64,000 nucleotides of DNA from Rana temporaria (taxonomy: Eukaryota; Chordata; Amphibia; Anura; Ranidae), in NCBI RefSeq assembly GCF_905171775.1, contig NC_053494.1, positions 52,243,749-52,307,748 on the forward strand. Direction: 5' to 3'. Below, one piece after another: positions 22,735-34,431 of this stretch (positions within the stretch are counted from its first letter, which is position 1; each line of letters begins with the position of its first letter). The notes under the pieces were generated by a model, which searched no databases, was not told the DNA's origin, and saw nothing but the letters and a program-made list of their open reading frames with translations. A program made the translations under genes and the position numbers.

Positions 22735-23170
22735 AAGCATTTGTAAAGGTTCATTTTTTTTCTATTAAAATAACAAACATGTTATACTTACCTGCTCTGT
22801 GTAATTGTTTTGCACAGAGCAGCTCTGGTTTTTCTTTTCTCCTGTCCCTCACTGGTGCTCCAGGCCCCTCCCCCCTGCTAAGTCCCCCATAGCAAGCTGC
22901 TTGCTTTGGGGGCCCTTGTGCATGCTCTCCCCAGCCGTCTCTGTGTGCCTATGAGACACAGAACGCAGCTTGGCTCTGCCCCTCCACTCCACCAATGGCT
23001 CTCACCGCTGTGTCTTAGCCAATGAGGAGGAAGAGACCCAGGAGAGCTTCTGCTTTCGTGCACATCACTGGATCAGGCTTGAGTATATTTGGAGGGAAGG
23101 GGGAGCTGCATACTGCAGGTTTTATGCAGGAAGGTAAAAAAAAAACTTCAGCCTTTAGAATCACTTTAAC
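22735..23170. repeat. Interspersed repeat related to the second TTAA family
   Basis: TTTGTAAAGGTTCATTTTTTTT on the left and CTTCAGCCTTTAGAATCACT on the right are inverted partners, with TACTTACCTG just inside as in the copies at 31,995 and 38,706. Ends are degraded. Confidence 0.55.
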
Positions 23171-23359
23171 TGCTAACCAGGTACCAAAGAGAGAGAGGTC
23201 ACTGATGGGTCCAGTCAAAATTCTGCTATGTGCCACACAATCTGTAATTGCACCCCTGATTTGTTGTAATATGAGGAACTTTACAAAGAAAAGGATACCC
23301 CTTCCTAATGACTACAGAATTTTTGGGGGGGGCGCAAACAAATGAAAAAAAAAGACAAT

Positions 23360-24060
23360 TGCAGCCTCACTGTGCCCATCAAATGCAGCCACTGTGCCAT
23401 GCCATCAATTGTCGCCACTGTGCCATGCCATCAATTGTCGCCACTGTGCCATCAATTGTCACCACTGTGCCATCAATTGTCGCCACTGTGCCATGCCAAG
23501 CGCAGCCACTGTGCCATCAAACGCAGTCACTGTGCCATCAAACGCAGCCACTGTGCCATCAATTGTCACCACTGTGCCCATCAATTGTCACCACTGTGCC
23601 CATCAATTGTCACCACTGTGCCCATCAATTGTCACCACTGTGCCATGCCAAACACAGCCACTGTGCCATCAAACGCAGCCACTGTGCCATGTCATCAATT
23701 GTTACCACTGTGCCCACATCAATTGTCGCCACTGTGCCCACATCAATTGTCCCCACTGTGCCCACATCAATTGTCCCCACCTTGCCCACATCAATTGTAG
23801 CCACTGTGCCCACATCAATTGTCCCCCACTGTGCCCACATCAATTGTCCCCCACTGTGCCCACATCAATTGTCCCCACTGTGCCCACATCAATTGTCCCC
23901 ACTGTGCCCACATTATTGTAGCCATTGTGCCCACATCAATTGTCCCCCACTGTGCCCACATCAATTGTCCCCACTGTGCCCACATCAATTGTCCCCACTG
24001 TGCCCACATCAATTGTCCCCACATCAATTGTCCCCACTGTGCCCTGTAAAATGCTGCCAC
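23360..24060. repeat. Minisatellite, period about 20-24 bp, about 30 copies
   Basis: Unit is CATCAATTGTCCCCACTGTGCC and variants (ACGCAGCCACTGTGCCATCA at the left side). Open frames of up to 263 codons arise from the repeat and are not genes. Confidence 0.95.
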
Positions 24061-24779
24061 TCGCAATTGCCTAAAAGGGTATTTATGGAACAGGCATGAG
24101 GTTTTAGCTGCTACCATGCTACCATGGGTTTGAGATTTGTGTCTCTCAAAATTTATGAGCAGATTGACCCGGGAGACATTTATTAAACTACATTACACTG
24201 GCTATTCAACTATGGCCAGCAGGCTTAGTTAGGGGGATTTTGGTAAGCCAGTCCCCTTCATTATAAAAAGAGGGTCATAAAGCGCCTGCCAGTCAGATTC
24301 CCCCCCCCCCCGCCCGGGACTTACCTTTCTGGGGTTCACCATCCTCCTTCCACGGTCCCTCAATGTCTTCTGCCGCCCTCAATGACGCTTCAGCCAATCA
24401 GGTTACTGATAACCAGAATCAGTGAACCTGATTGGCTGAGACGGCCGACAGTCTTATGCAAGGGACGTAGCCCCCTACGTTCCGAGGATAAGACATCCAG
24501 GAGCTGAAGGGCTGTACTAGGAAAGCCGCTGGCTCTGATAGGCACTTCCGCACAGCCAACCAGCTGTCCTTATTTAGATAACCGGCGCCCAATGTCCAGT
24601 TATCTGACTAGGCTGGCCACAATATCATACACTCATGCAATGCATGAGTGTATGTTATTTGCGCGGCGCTGCTGCAGAACGAATTTTTAAAAGCCTTAAA
24701 GGGCCCATTTTTTTTTTTATGACTACAGGAGGGGGGGGGGGGCGGTGCCCGGGCGCCCCCTATGGACGGGCCGCCACTG
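24061..24779. mobile_element. Probable hAT right-hand part
   Basis: Ends with GGACGGGCCGCCACTG, a typical hAT terminus; a matching left terminus and TSD were not found, so extent is uncertain. A poly-C run at 24,300 and a poly-G run at 24,729 lie inside. Confidence 0.4.
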
Positions 24780-24839
24780 GAATGAATGCTCACCAAACAC
24801 GACATTGGCAGAAGGTGCCCAAAGGGTGCCGCTAAAGAG

Positions 24840-24985
24840 CTGAAAAAACACGTAGTTTCATGTTTGTTGGCTAACAATTGTGTGCCATTTGTATGCAAAA
24901 CAAATTCCTGACCAACGCCCTTCGGACAAAAGTCCTACGCTTTGTCTGCAGAAAATCCTATTGTGTGTACCAAGGCTTAAGAGAT
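24840..24985. repeat. MITE remnant
   Basis: CAGAAAATCCTATTGTGTGTACCAAGGCTTAA resembles the right end of the GTGTGTAC-type MITEs at 28,327 and 53,101. The left part is degraded. Confidence 0.4.
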
Positions 24986-25786
24986 CTCACTGCTGTAAAG
25001 GATGCCTGAGAGTTAAAGGAATTTTTTATTTGATGTAATCAGCAATATTCTCACTATGAGCATCATGAAGGTCAGAGGCTCTTAAAGCTGTGCAAAAGAG
25101 ACAGAGAACAATCGGCTTACTGTAAGTGTGTTTTTTTTGTCGGAATCTATTTCAGATGAGGGCCAGAGGTTATCATGGATCAACCAGTATAAGTTATTGT
25201 TCCACTGCAACCTGCACTAAAAACTGCCACATTCGCTTGCTCTCTGTATTGACAAGCTTATTCTGGTTTTACAGCACCCTCCAGGCATCTCTTCTCAGTA
25301 TAATCAAAATGCAATATTAAAAGTGTCAGCTTATTTACAGGCTCCCAGACACAAACATTTGTTATTGGTAAAACTCAAACCAGAAGGATGCATGATTTCA
25401 GGCCTGCATAATACTCTAAGCTCCAGCTCACACATGCATTGTGATGAATTCATTTTCCAGATAAAAGTGGTGCTTCCTTCTGTGTATATATTCCAGATCC
25501 ACCGGTGAACTGCTGCACACTGCTTCCAAGCCAGTATGACAGCTTGAAGTATCATCCATGCCGATGTTTCTATGGCTGACCCCAAGGCCTGCTTCACAAT
25601 TCAGCATCTCAGCCCACGGAATTGTTGTTTCATATTTTATTACAGATTGGCAACATTTTTTGTTTTTAAAGGAAATGATATTTTTGGGTGTGCTGATATT
25701 TCAGCTCGTTCTGCACTACGTACAACAGATGTATTCAATAATAAAATTAGCAAGTCCCTACTAATATCAGGCAGGTCTTTCTATAG
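24986..25786. other. Unassigned sequence
   Basis: No gene recognised; short open frames lack any recognisable domain. Confidence 0.5.
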
Positions 25787-26460
25787 CAGGGATGTCCAAA
25801 CTTTTTTCAAAGAGGGCCAGATTTGATGAAGTGAACATGCGTGAGGGCCGACTATTTTGCCTGACATTCTTTGAACCATTAAAATTCAGTCTAGGGGGGC
25901 AGCAGGAAATCCCGCTCTCTGCTGATCTGGCCGGCTTGCCTCTTCCTCTGCACAGGTGAGGCTGTATTGGGCACAGGCAGGCCAGGCTGTATTGGGCACA
26001 GGCAACGCTGTATTGGGCACAGGTCACGCTGTATGTGGCAGGGGCAGGCCAGGCTGTATTGGGCACAGGCAACGCTGTATTGGGCACAGGTCATGCTGCA
26101 TTGGGTACAGGTCACGCTGTATGGGGCAAAGGTCACGCTGCATTGGGCAAAGGTCTTTCTGCATTGGGCACAGGTCACGCTGTATTGGGCACAGGTCATG
26201 CTGCATTAAGCACAGGTCATGCTGCATTGAGCACAGGTCATGCTGCATTGGGCACAGGTCACGCTGCATTGGGCACAGGTCACGCTGTATGGGGCACAGG
26301 TCATGCTGCATTGAGCACAGGTCATGCTGCATTGGGCACAGGTCAGGCTGCATTGCTCACAGGTCACGCTGTATTGGGCACAGGTCACGCTGTATGGGGC
26401 AAAGCTCACACTGTATGGGGCAAAGCTCACACTGTATGGGGCACAGGTCACGCTGCATTG
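25787..26460. mobile_element. hAT left end followed by minisatellite
   Basis: CAGGGATGTCCAAACTTTTT is a hAT-type terminus, followed by GAGGGCCAGATTTGATGAAG. No right terminus was found; the array or later decay may have removed it. Confidence 0.5.
25965..26460. repeat. 21-bp minisatellite, about 23 copies
   Basis: Unit TTGGGCACAGGTCACGCTGCA with variants. Because the period is divisible by three, all frames without stops stay open (up to 189 codons, Cys/His-rich); these are artefacts. Confidence 0.95.
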
Positions 26461-27825
26461 TTTTTGTTTAACATGCTTTGTTTTTTATTTTTTGGGTTCT
26501 TTTCTGTTGGTTTTTTATCTACTGATGGGAAAGGATGTTCATCCCGTCTAGCATGTCAATCATTAATATTTGTTCAACGAGTCATTACTTCCATGGACAT
26601 ATGATTGACATATTTGCATGTCAACATTTATTTTTCCTCATATATTCTGTAGTAGTCAGGAGTTTACAAATTCCCTGTGGCTCTGTGCCCAAGGTATGGC
26701 ATAATGCTGACAAAACTGTATTTAAATGGACTGAGATAATCAGCCATTGTCACAGCTTGTATCTGTACTGTGAACCAATACATACTGTATATCATATTGT
26801 TCAGTAAGCCATATACAGATGAGCAGATTCTTCATTGATGTCTGTTATTTAAAAAAGTAGTACATGCTGCTTTGTTGCAACATACAAAACAGTGCATAAA
26901 GATGAATAAAAGTGTGATTGTGTGACAATGCAAAAAGGTTAAAATAAATAAAAAAAGGTAAACACTCCAATGACCTGTAACAACACCATGCATCACCCCA
27001 TCACAGCGCACACCAATGGGCATGCAGTATACAGCATAGTGCATGTTTACTGATATGAACAGGTGAAAAGTTATTGCTTATCATCTAAAGTTAGACCAGC
27101 ACCACATCCCCTAATAGGAACATTATACAGAAGAGGATAATTTATGGGATTTTTACAAGATTTTTATAGAAAATATTATTTATTGAAAAATGTAAAAGAC
27201 ATATTCAAAGATGGATACCTGAATCATACAGTACAGTTGAAAGTGCGGACTGATTTGTTCTCTACATGTTTCGCCACAAGTAGTAGCTTCCTCTGGAGAA
27301 TTTATTTATCAAACACTGTAAACACTAGAAATAGAAAGAGATCTTTTAGAAAACATAACATAAGACATAATGGTAATACACATATACGAACATACAAAAT
27401 TATTATTATTTTATTGGATTGACTGAGAACACACTGGCAAGTTATATTCAAATTTATAGGAGTTACCTGTATATTCAATAGTGGCTAATAAAATATGTAA
27501 TCTTTGAAGCCAGGGAGCCATATGGGTACAATGCAAGGGATCATCCGGTGCAACCATAGAGGGTGATGTATCTAGATACACACAGAGCCACGCTTAATAG
27601 TCCACTTAGGTTAGGGAGACAAGAACCAATCAGAATACGAATCAACAAGGGTTAACTCTATCCTTCATAGGTAGAGCAACAGACACACAAAATCTACCTG
27701 TGATCATGGAACCGGGTTATCGATATTCAAAAAACATGCCATGGAAAACAAAAAGCAAGTGGCTTATCTCTAGAATTAGAAAAGGGTATTTGGAGGAATA
27801 ATTGAATAATCTGAGATTTAAGGTT
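26461..27825. other. Unassigned sequence
   Basis: Mostly AT-rich, no repeat ends or coding domain recognised. Confidence 0.5.
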
Positions 27826-28172
27826 TTCTAGGCATTAAGGTAAAAAACCTTCTGGGTGCAGCTCCCCCAACCCCCCTTATACTTACCTGAGCCCCATCTC
27901 GTTCCAGCGATATGCATGAGAGCATCAGCTCTCCTGGGTCTCTATCTCCTCATTGGCTTACAAAACAGTGCTGCTGCCAATCACAGCCAGTGAGCTAGTG
28001 AGGAGTTGGCCCAAGCCACGATCTGTGTATGTGAATGGACAATGTCCATTCTCAAGAGTGCAGCACAGGAGCGAGCCTGCTTGAGTCCTCTTATGTTACG
28101 ATGTACGGTGTAGTTTTATTACATTTAAACTGTAAATGCATAGAAAACCTGCCTAAAGATCACTTTCAAAGG
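27826..28172. repeat. Interspersed repeat of the second TTAA family, degraded
   Basis: GCATTAAGGTAAAAAACCTTCTGG, then CCCCCTTATACTTACCTGAGCCCC and CTCATTGGC, follow the order seen at 32,583-33,028 and 39,763-40,189. Right end CCTAAAGATCACTTTCAA. Confidence 0.6.
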
Positions 28173-28200
28173 GGCGTGGTTGGGACTTCATAATGTAAAT

Positions 28201-28822
28201 CAGTGGTTCTCAACCTCAGTTCTCAAGTACCCCCACCAGGCCATGTTTGCAGGTTTTCCTTTATCATGCACAGGTACTTTTAATCAGAGTCAATGGCTTG
28301 GTATTTTGGACGGCTATTTTATCTAAAGCCTCATACACACGATCGAACTTCCATCAGACTTTTCCGTGGATTTTTGTCCGAAGGGGTATTGGCCGTGAAC
28401 TTGGTATGCATACACATGGCAGAACATTTTCAGCCAACATTCACCAAATCACGTGGTTTTTCAGCTATTTACCACCACCCCTTGGGCAACTTCTGCTATT
28501 GTTGTCTGATGTTTAGCATTGGTTCTGAGCATGCGTGTTTGTACTTTGGATTTTAGTCCGATGAACTTGTGTACACACGATCGGATGATCCGACGTAACA
28601 CATTTGTTGTCGAAAAGTTTGAGAGCATGCACAGCGAACATTTGTCCGTGGAAATTCCGACAACAATTGTCCGATGGAGCATACAGACGGTGGGATTGTC
28701 CGATAAAACACGTCCGTCGGACCGTTGTTGTCGCAAAGTCCGATCGTGTGCATGGGCCTTAAGAGAACTTGCAAAAACATGGCCCGTTGGGGGTACTTGA
28801 GGACTGAGGTTGAGAAGCACTG
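28201..28822. mobile_element. hAT MITE interrupted by another MITE
   Basis: CAGTGGTTCTCAACCTCAGT and ACTGAGGTTGAGAAGCACTG are inverted ends, with a perfect 8-bp TSD ATGTAAAT (28193-28200 and 28823-28830). The intact element would be about 190 bp without the insertion. Confidence 0.95.
28327..28759. mobile_element. MITE nested in the hAT MITE, TAA duplication
   Basis: Ends AGCCTCATACACACGATCG and CGATCGTGTGCATGGGCCT, flanked by TAA (28324-28326 and 28760-28762). The TWA-type TSD suggests Harbinger mobilisation. Related to the elements at 32,013 and 53,101. Confidence 0.8.
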
Positions 28823-28923
28823 ATGTAAATGTTCTAAGGTTGTAAGCAGTGTAACAAAGGTTCATTGTTTAAACCATTTATTTTCAGTCCATTTATAATT
28901 TATATATAGTTTGGGAATAAAAG

Positions 28924-30093
28924 TACCGTACTTATCGGCGTATACCGTGCACTTGTTTCCCCTTAAAATAAGGGGAAAATCGTGGGTGCGCGATATACGC
29001 CGATACCCGCTTCCAGCGCTCAGTTTGAACGCCTCCGCCGACATATACCGAGCGCAGTACACACGGGTACATTCGGCCAGGCTCGGCTTCGCTCGTAGTC
29101 ACGCTCTGTGACGTTTATGCGTGAGAAGCTGAGCGTGGCCGAGTGTACTGTGCTTGGTATATGTCGGCGGAGGCGTTCAAACTGAGCATGGGAAGGCAAG
29201 ATTCGACTCGTAGACAGCGCGGGAGAAGCCGGGAGGACATCACCGAGGCCGCAGACGGACGCCGGACCGGACAAGGCCGCCGATGGACGCCGGGCAAGAC
29301 ACCAAAACTGTAAGTAAAGGGCCAGATTCACGAATAATTGCGGCGGCGTAACGTATCGTAGATACGTTACACTGCCGCAAGTTTTCATCGCAAGTGCCTG
29401 ATTCACCAAGCACTTGCGATGAAAACCTACGCCGGCGGCCTCCGGCGTAAGGCGAGCCAATTTAAATGGGCGTGTGCCATTTAAATTAGGCGCGCTCCCA
29501 CGCCGGACCTACCGCGCATGCTCCGTTTCCGAACTCCCGCCGTGCTTTGCGCGCCGTGACGTCATTTTCTCGAACGGCGACGCGCGTAGCGTAATTCCGT
29601 ATTCCCGGACGGCTTACGCAAACGACGTTGATTTTTAAATTTCAGCGCGGGAACGACGGCCATACTTTAGACAGCAATACACTTGCTGACTAAAGTTAAG
29701 GCACCAAAAAAAAAGTGTAACTTTGCGACGGGAAACTAGACTAGCGGCGACGTAGCGAACGCGAAAAACCGTTGTGGATCGCCGTAACTCCTAATTTGCA
29801 TACCCGACGCTGGTTTACGACGCAAACTCCCCCCAGCGGCGGCCGCGGTATTGCATCTTAAGATCCGACAGTGTAAAACAATTACACCTGTCGGATCTTC
29901 TGGCTATCTATGCGTAACTAATTCTATGAATCAGTCGCATAGATAGAACAACAGATACGACGGCGTATCAGGAGATACGCCGTCGTATCTGCTTTGTGAA
30001 TCTGGCCCAAAATGTTTTTTTACAGGAATTTCGGGTCTACATTAGGGGTGCGCACTATACGCAGGAGCGCGCAATTCCCCGATAAATACGTTA
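28924..30093. mobile_element. TIR element with (T)ACCGTAYTTATCGGCGTATA end, interrupted by a MITE
   Basis: Left end TACCGTACTTATCGGCG, right end CCCCGATAAATACGTTA. It aligns with 43,489-44,079 at both sides of the MITE (GGACAAGGCCGCCGATGGACGC, GACACCAAAACTGTAAGT, AGGGGTGCGCACTATACGC). Superfamily not recognised; no coding region. Confidence 0.75.
29319..30008 (+). mobile_element. Harbinger-type MITE (690 bp) with AAA duplication
   Basis: GGGCCAGATTCACGAATAA and TTTGTGAATCTGGCCC with AAA on both sides. The empty site is visible in the homologue at about 43,986, which reads CTGTAAGTTCAAAAAATAC without the MITE. Same family as 18,500 and the outer element at 6,464. Confidence 0.92.
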
Positions 30094-31020
30094 TAAGTTC
30101 ATTGTTTGCAGATGACACACATCCACATACTGTAGTAGAACACAGCCCTTGCAAGAAGCCAGTAATTGGCAGCTGAACTGGATGCACTAGCCGAGAGGGT
30201 GACTACTTGGCAAATAGGGTTTAATGAGTTGCTGTTTTAATACTGAAAGTTTTTAACAGGTATGAAGTGCAGGCACATAGAGGTGGACAGCGTGTATTTT
30301 TTTAACAATGTTGTATTGTTTAAAATTTTCGAAAATAATGTATTTTTTCCCCAAAACCTTTTTTCGTTAATACTTCTTGTGACTGCACTGCAAGATTTAC
30401 CATAAAAATAAAACATTTTCTCTTAACTTGGCTTAAGTCCTCTGAATTTCAATGTGCATGACCCTTATCCATTAGTAGGCGCTGGCTTTTTTTTTATTAT
30501 TATAGAAGAGGAGCGCTGCTAGGAATGCTGGAAAATGATAATACACAGGGCTGCCAAATGATACATTGCAAAAAAATTGCAATTAGCAGCAATTAATACT
30601 TTGGTTGCAGAAATATGACAGCTGTTCTTCATTTGCTTCACAATTTAAGAGCTATTCAAGACCTTGTAAAGCAGCATAATTAATATACCGGATGTAGCAT
30701 GTACTATAGGGTACAGGCTGTACAGGAATGATATTACAGTCAATGAACAAAGTGTTCCAGAACAGCTGTTCTCCTAAAGGTATGGGAGACATACAGTATA
30801 CTGATAGATTTTTACTGACTTATTTCTGACTGCTTTATGGCAGTATACTCTACATGATATGTGGGTCTGAGCGGTCATAAAAATATGTTTGACTTGACAA
30901 ATCTATCACAGAGTCTCCTCTAGCAATATGTTTGGGAAGATTTATAAAAACGAAAACAAAAAAAGTTTTGTAGCCATCAGAAAACTGTCAAACTTGAAGA
31001 CACTGGCCATCTCTGTTTCC
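30094..31020. other. Unassigned sequence
   Basis: AT-rich, no gene or repeat boundary seen. Confidence 0.5.
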
Positions 31021-31024
31021 TTAA

Positions 31025-31990
31025 CAACTTAAGACCCGGACCAAAATGTAGGTAAAAGACCAGGCCCCTTTTTGCGATTCGGCACTGCGTCGCTTTAACT
31101 GACAATTGCACGGTCGTGCGACGTGGCTCCCAAACAAAATTGGCGTCCTTTTTTCCCACAAATAGAGCTTTCTTTTGGTGGTATTTGATCACTTCTGCGA
31201 TTATTTTTTTTTGCGCTATAAACAAAAATAGAGCGACAATTTTGAAAAAAAATCAATATTTTTTGCTATAATAAATATCCCCCAAAAATATATAAAAACA
31301 TTTTTTTTCCTCAGTTTAGGCCGATACGTATTCTTCTACCTATCGCAAATCGCAATAAGCGTTTATCCGTTGGTTTGCGCAAAATTAATAGCGTTTACAA
31401 AATAGGGGATAGTTTTATTGCATTTTTATAAAAAAAAAATTTTTTACTACTAATGGCAGCGATCAGCGATTTTTTTCGTGACTGCGACATTATGGCGGAC
31501 ACTTCGGACAATTTTGACACATTTTTGGGACCATTGTCATTTTCACAGCACAAAATGCATTTAAAATGCATTGCTTATTGTGAAAATGACAGTTGCAGTT
31601 TGGGAGTTAACCACAAGGGGGCGCTGATGGGGTTATGTGTGACCTGAAGTGTGTTTACAACTGTAGGGGGGTGTGGCTGTAGGTGTGACATCATCGATTG
31701 TGTCCCCCTATAAAAGGGATGACACGATCGATGCTGCCGCCACAGTGAAGAACGGGGAAGCCGTGTTCACACACGGCTCTCCCCGTTCTTCAGCTCCAGG
31801 GACCGATCGCGGGACTCCATCGGCGATCGGGTCCGCGAGTCCCGTGGTCCCGGCCACGGAGCTTCGGACTGGGACCGCAGGCGCGCACCCGTGACCCAAG
31901 GCTGGGTACTAGTACAGGACGTACTTGTACGTAAATGTTCCAGCCGTGCCATTCTGCCGACGTATATGTGCAGGAGGCACATATAAGTGG
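31025..31990 (-). mobile_element. TTAA-type DNA transposon (subfamily A)
   Basis: TTAA at 31021-31024 and 31991-31994; reverse orientation relative to 56,188. Left part GCGATTCGGCACTGCGTCGC, then GGTGGTATTTGATCACTTC; right end GGCACATATAAGTGG. Its right TTAA is shared with the next element. Confidence 0.85.
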
Positions 31991-31994
31991 TTAA

Positions 31995-33028
31995 AGGAGT
32001 TGTAAAGTCTGATGCCGCGTACACACAACCGTTTTTTGGGTTTTAAAAAATTACGTTTTTAATGGTCTAGAAAAAACAACGTTTTTTTCAACCCGATCAC
32101 TAAAACGGCCTTGCCTACACACGATCATGAAAAAAAATGCTCTAGCAAAGCGGTGTGACGTACAACACGTACGACGGCACTATAAAGGGGAAGTTACATT
32201 CGGATGGCGCCACCCTTGGGGCTGCTTTTGCTGATTTCGTGTTAGTGTTTCGTGTTAGTAAAAGACGATTCGCGCTTTTCAGTATGTTACAGCGCGATGA
32301 ATGTGCTTACTCCATTACGAACGCTAGTTTTACCAGAACGAGCGCTCCCGTCTCATAACTTGCTTCTGAGCATGCATGTTTTTTTCACGTCGTTAAAGCC
32401 CACACGCGACCATTTTTTTACGACATTAAAAACGTCGTGAAAAATTGGAGCATGTTCAAAATTTTTACTGCCCATTTTTTAGATTGTGAAAAATGCTCTG
32501 GAGCCCACACACAATTGTTTTTAATGACATAAAAAAAAACTTTTTTTAGAACCCGAAAAACAGTTGTGTGTACGAGGCATCAGTGTTTTTCACCTTAATG
32601 CGACCTATATATTAACGTGAAAAACCTTCCATGCTGCAGCAGCCCCCCTTTTACTTACTTGAACCCGATCTTTCCAGTGACAGGACGAGCACAGCAGCTT
32701 CAGCCGCTGTCTCGGGTCCTCATTGGATAGATTGATAACATCAGCAGCCATTGGCTCCCGCCACTGTCAATCAAATCCAGTGGCATGGGAGCTGGGGGGC
32801 AGGGCCCAGCCTTGCTGTCTGTGGACGCAGCAGCAGGACTCAGGAGCGCGCCCGCACAAGTGCCCCCTTGGAATGTGGGTCTCCCAGGAGGCACAAAAGA
32901 AGAGGAGGAGCCAGGAGCGCCGCTAAGGGACCCCAGAACAGGAGGGTCAGGGCTACTCTGTGCAAAACCCTTGCACAGAGGAGGTAAGTATGACATGTTA
33001 TTTTTTTTAAACAAACCTTTAATACCAC
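31995..33028. mobile_element. Second-family TTAA element carrying a MITE
   Basis: Begins AAGGAGTTGTAAAGTC right after the shared TTAA and ends CCTTTAATACCACTTAA (TTAA at 33029-33032). Internal order TTTTTCACCTTAATGC, TTTTACTTACTTGAACCCGATC, CCTCATTGGATAGATTGATA, GGAGGTAAGTATGACATG matches 38,706-40,189. No coding region. Confidence 0.75.
32013..32579. mobile_element. MITE with TGCCGCGTACACACAACC end
   Basis: TGCCGCGTACACACAACCG and inverted CAGTTGTGTGTACGAGGCA, flanked by TGA and TCA (3-bp TSD with one change). It splits the TTAA element between AAAGTC and AGTGTTTTTCACC. Shares GAACGAGCGCTCCCGT with 5,545. Confidence 0.75.
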
Positions 33029-33032
33029 TTAA

Positions 33033-33290
33033 ACGGTTTAACTTGTCATCATTTAAATATATTTTTTGGTATAAAACAAAGTAAAAACGAAGTAAAAACA
33101 TCAACATTTTGAATGCAGACACTACACCTACTTATACATATCTATGTTAAGTTGGTGTTGAATAAATGAGACATACTATTGTGATTTACTATGGTAAGAT
33201 ACTATTTTTCAGACAGAGCCGCTATGACTGTAAAGAGGCAAAAAGAACTGCATTAACTTGATCTATATATTTTTATTTGTATCAGAATTA
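33033..33290. other. Unassigned sequence
   Basis: Single-copy-looking, no feature recognised. Confidence 0.5.
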
Positions 33291-33303
33291 AACTGACTCC
33301 TCA

Positions 33304-33852
33304 TACGAGGCAGGCAGGGATGTCCTATGTCGCCGTTGTTGTTCACAGTTGCTATTGAGACACTTTTGTTGCAATTTTGTACGTGGACGACCTTATTTTG
33401 TGTCTGCAGAATGCTTCCACATCTTTGCCAGCTGTGATGCAATTTATTGAAACATATGGAGCCTATTCTGGCCTTAAAATTAATTGGCAAAAATCAGCTT
33501 TGATGCCTCTGTATCCCCAGGAATACAACCGCAATGCAGCTGATGACAACCCTTTGAAAGTGTTTTTTGCTTTAAATATCTAGGGGTGATTATTATATCA
33601 TCAACTAAGAAAGTACTAAAGGCTAATATAGATCCCCTGCTTCAAGGAACTAGACTTAAGCTTAATGTCTGGGCCAAACTCCCGTTATCTGTGACTGGAA
33701 GGATCAATCTGATAAAGATGATCCTTCTCTCCAAAATGTCTGTAAGTAACATCCCACATGCCCACGGTGGTACCCAAGTCATTTTTCAAAATGTTAGATG
33801 CAATGCTTACCTCCTTTATTTGGGGCGAAAGTTGAAATTCTCTGTTTTGTAG
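33304..33852 (+). pseudogene. LINE ORF2 reverse transcriptase fragment
   Basis: Only the C-terminal half of the reverse transcriptase domain and the start of the region after it remain. The YVDD box is at about 33,380 in one frame; the upstream QGCPMSPLLF box lies in a different frame, so at least one frameshift separates them. A stop occurs just before the segment starting MIIISSTKKV at 33,586. In a complete element this protein would copy LINE RNA at the nicked target. Non-functional. Confidence 0.85.
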
Positions 33853-33898
33853 CGACCCAAGGCCGAGGCTGGAATGGCGCTTTCTAACCTACGCTACT

Positions 33899-34107
33899 AC
33901 AGGGTGGGCCATTTACATGGATACACCTTAATAAAATGGGAATGGTTGGTGATATTAACTTCCTCTTTGTGGCACATTAGTATATGTGAGGGGGGAAACT
34001 TTTCAAGATGGGTGGTGACCATGGCGGCCATTTTGAAGTCAGCCATTTTGAATCCAACTTTTGTTTTTTCAATAGGAAGAGGGTCATGTGACACATCAAA
34101 CTTATCT
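33899..34107. mobile_element. DNA-transposon end fragment inside the LINE
   Basis: ACAGGGTGGGCCATTTACAT followed by GGATACACCTTAATAAAATG resembles the terminus of a vertebrate DNA transposon, from memory of such ends. LINE-like sequence seems to resume near 34,110. Boundaries and superfamily are uncertain. Confidence 0.4.
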
Positions 34108-34431
34108 ACTTCTAACTTCATCTACTCTCTCTATCACATACCGCCACCTGAGAGCTTAGGGCCTATACTTGATCTATAGATCTGGGCCTGGGCGTGCTCA
34201 TACCTGATGTCCGACTCACCATTACTTAGCTAATAAGTGACTGGATGTTATCCGTTTATGTGAAAAATGTATCATTGATCTCTGTATATACAGCTGTAAA
34301 TATAAAATGGAATTGTGTACAGAACTGTATTTTCATTGTGCTCATGCTGAGCACCTTGGTCATTGTACCAACATGTCTTTCTTTTTGCACATCTTGTCAA
34401 TAAAAAGAGTTTAAAAAAAAACTGACTCCTC

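Larger units (their letters stand above)
33303..34419 (+). mobile_element. 5'-truncated L1-type LINE with 12-bp TSD
   Basis: A 12-bp target duplication AACTGACTCCTC flanks the insertion (33291-33302 and 34420-34431) and the right end is GAGTTTAAAAAAAA, so it inserted by target-primed reverse transcription. At 33,304 the sequence reads as the reverse transcriptase segment RGRQGCPMSPLLF, then YVDDLILCL (the catalytic DD box) and SGLKINWQKS, then PLSVTGRINLIKM, all typical of L1-clade ORF2. Frameshifts and a stop near 33,581 disable it. A DNA-transposon-like segment begins near 33,899. Confidence 0.9.

Noticed and set aside
23360..24060. CRISPR-like array
   Set aside because: No distinct spacers; the whole unit repeats. 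The window is eukaryotic.
23308..24117. Cys/His-rich frames of up to 263 codons resembling zinc fingers
   Set aside because: Produced by the CATCAATTGTCCCCACTGTGCC repeat; spacing does not fit a zinc finger and all frames look alike.
23308..24728. ATGACTACAG at 23,308 and 24,719 as a 10-bp target duplication
   Set aside because: The enclosed segment has no matching ends or tail, and the right copy lies inside a probable hAT end.
25891..26604. Cys-rich frames of 170-190 codons
   Set aside because: Artefact of a 21-bp repeat with no stop codon.
28860..30107. GTTCATTGTTT repeated at 28,860 and 30,097 as a TSD
   Set aside because: Its boundaries do not agree with the clear TIR ends at 28,924 and 30,093; probably chance.
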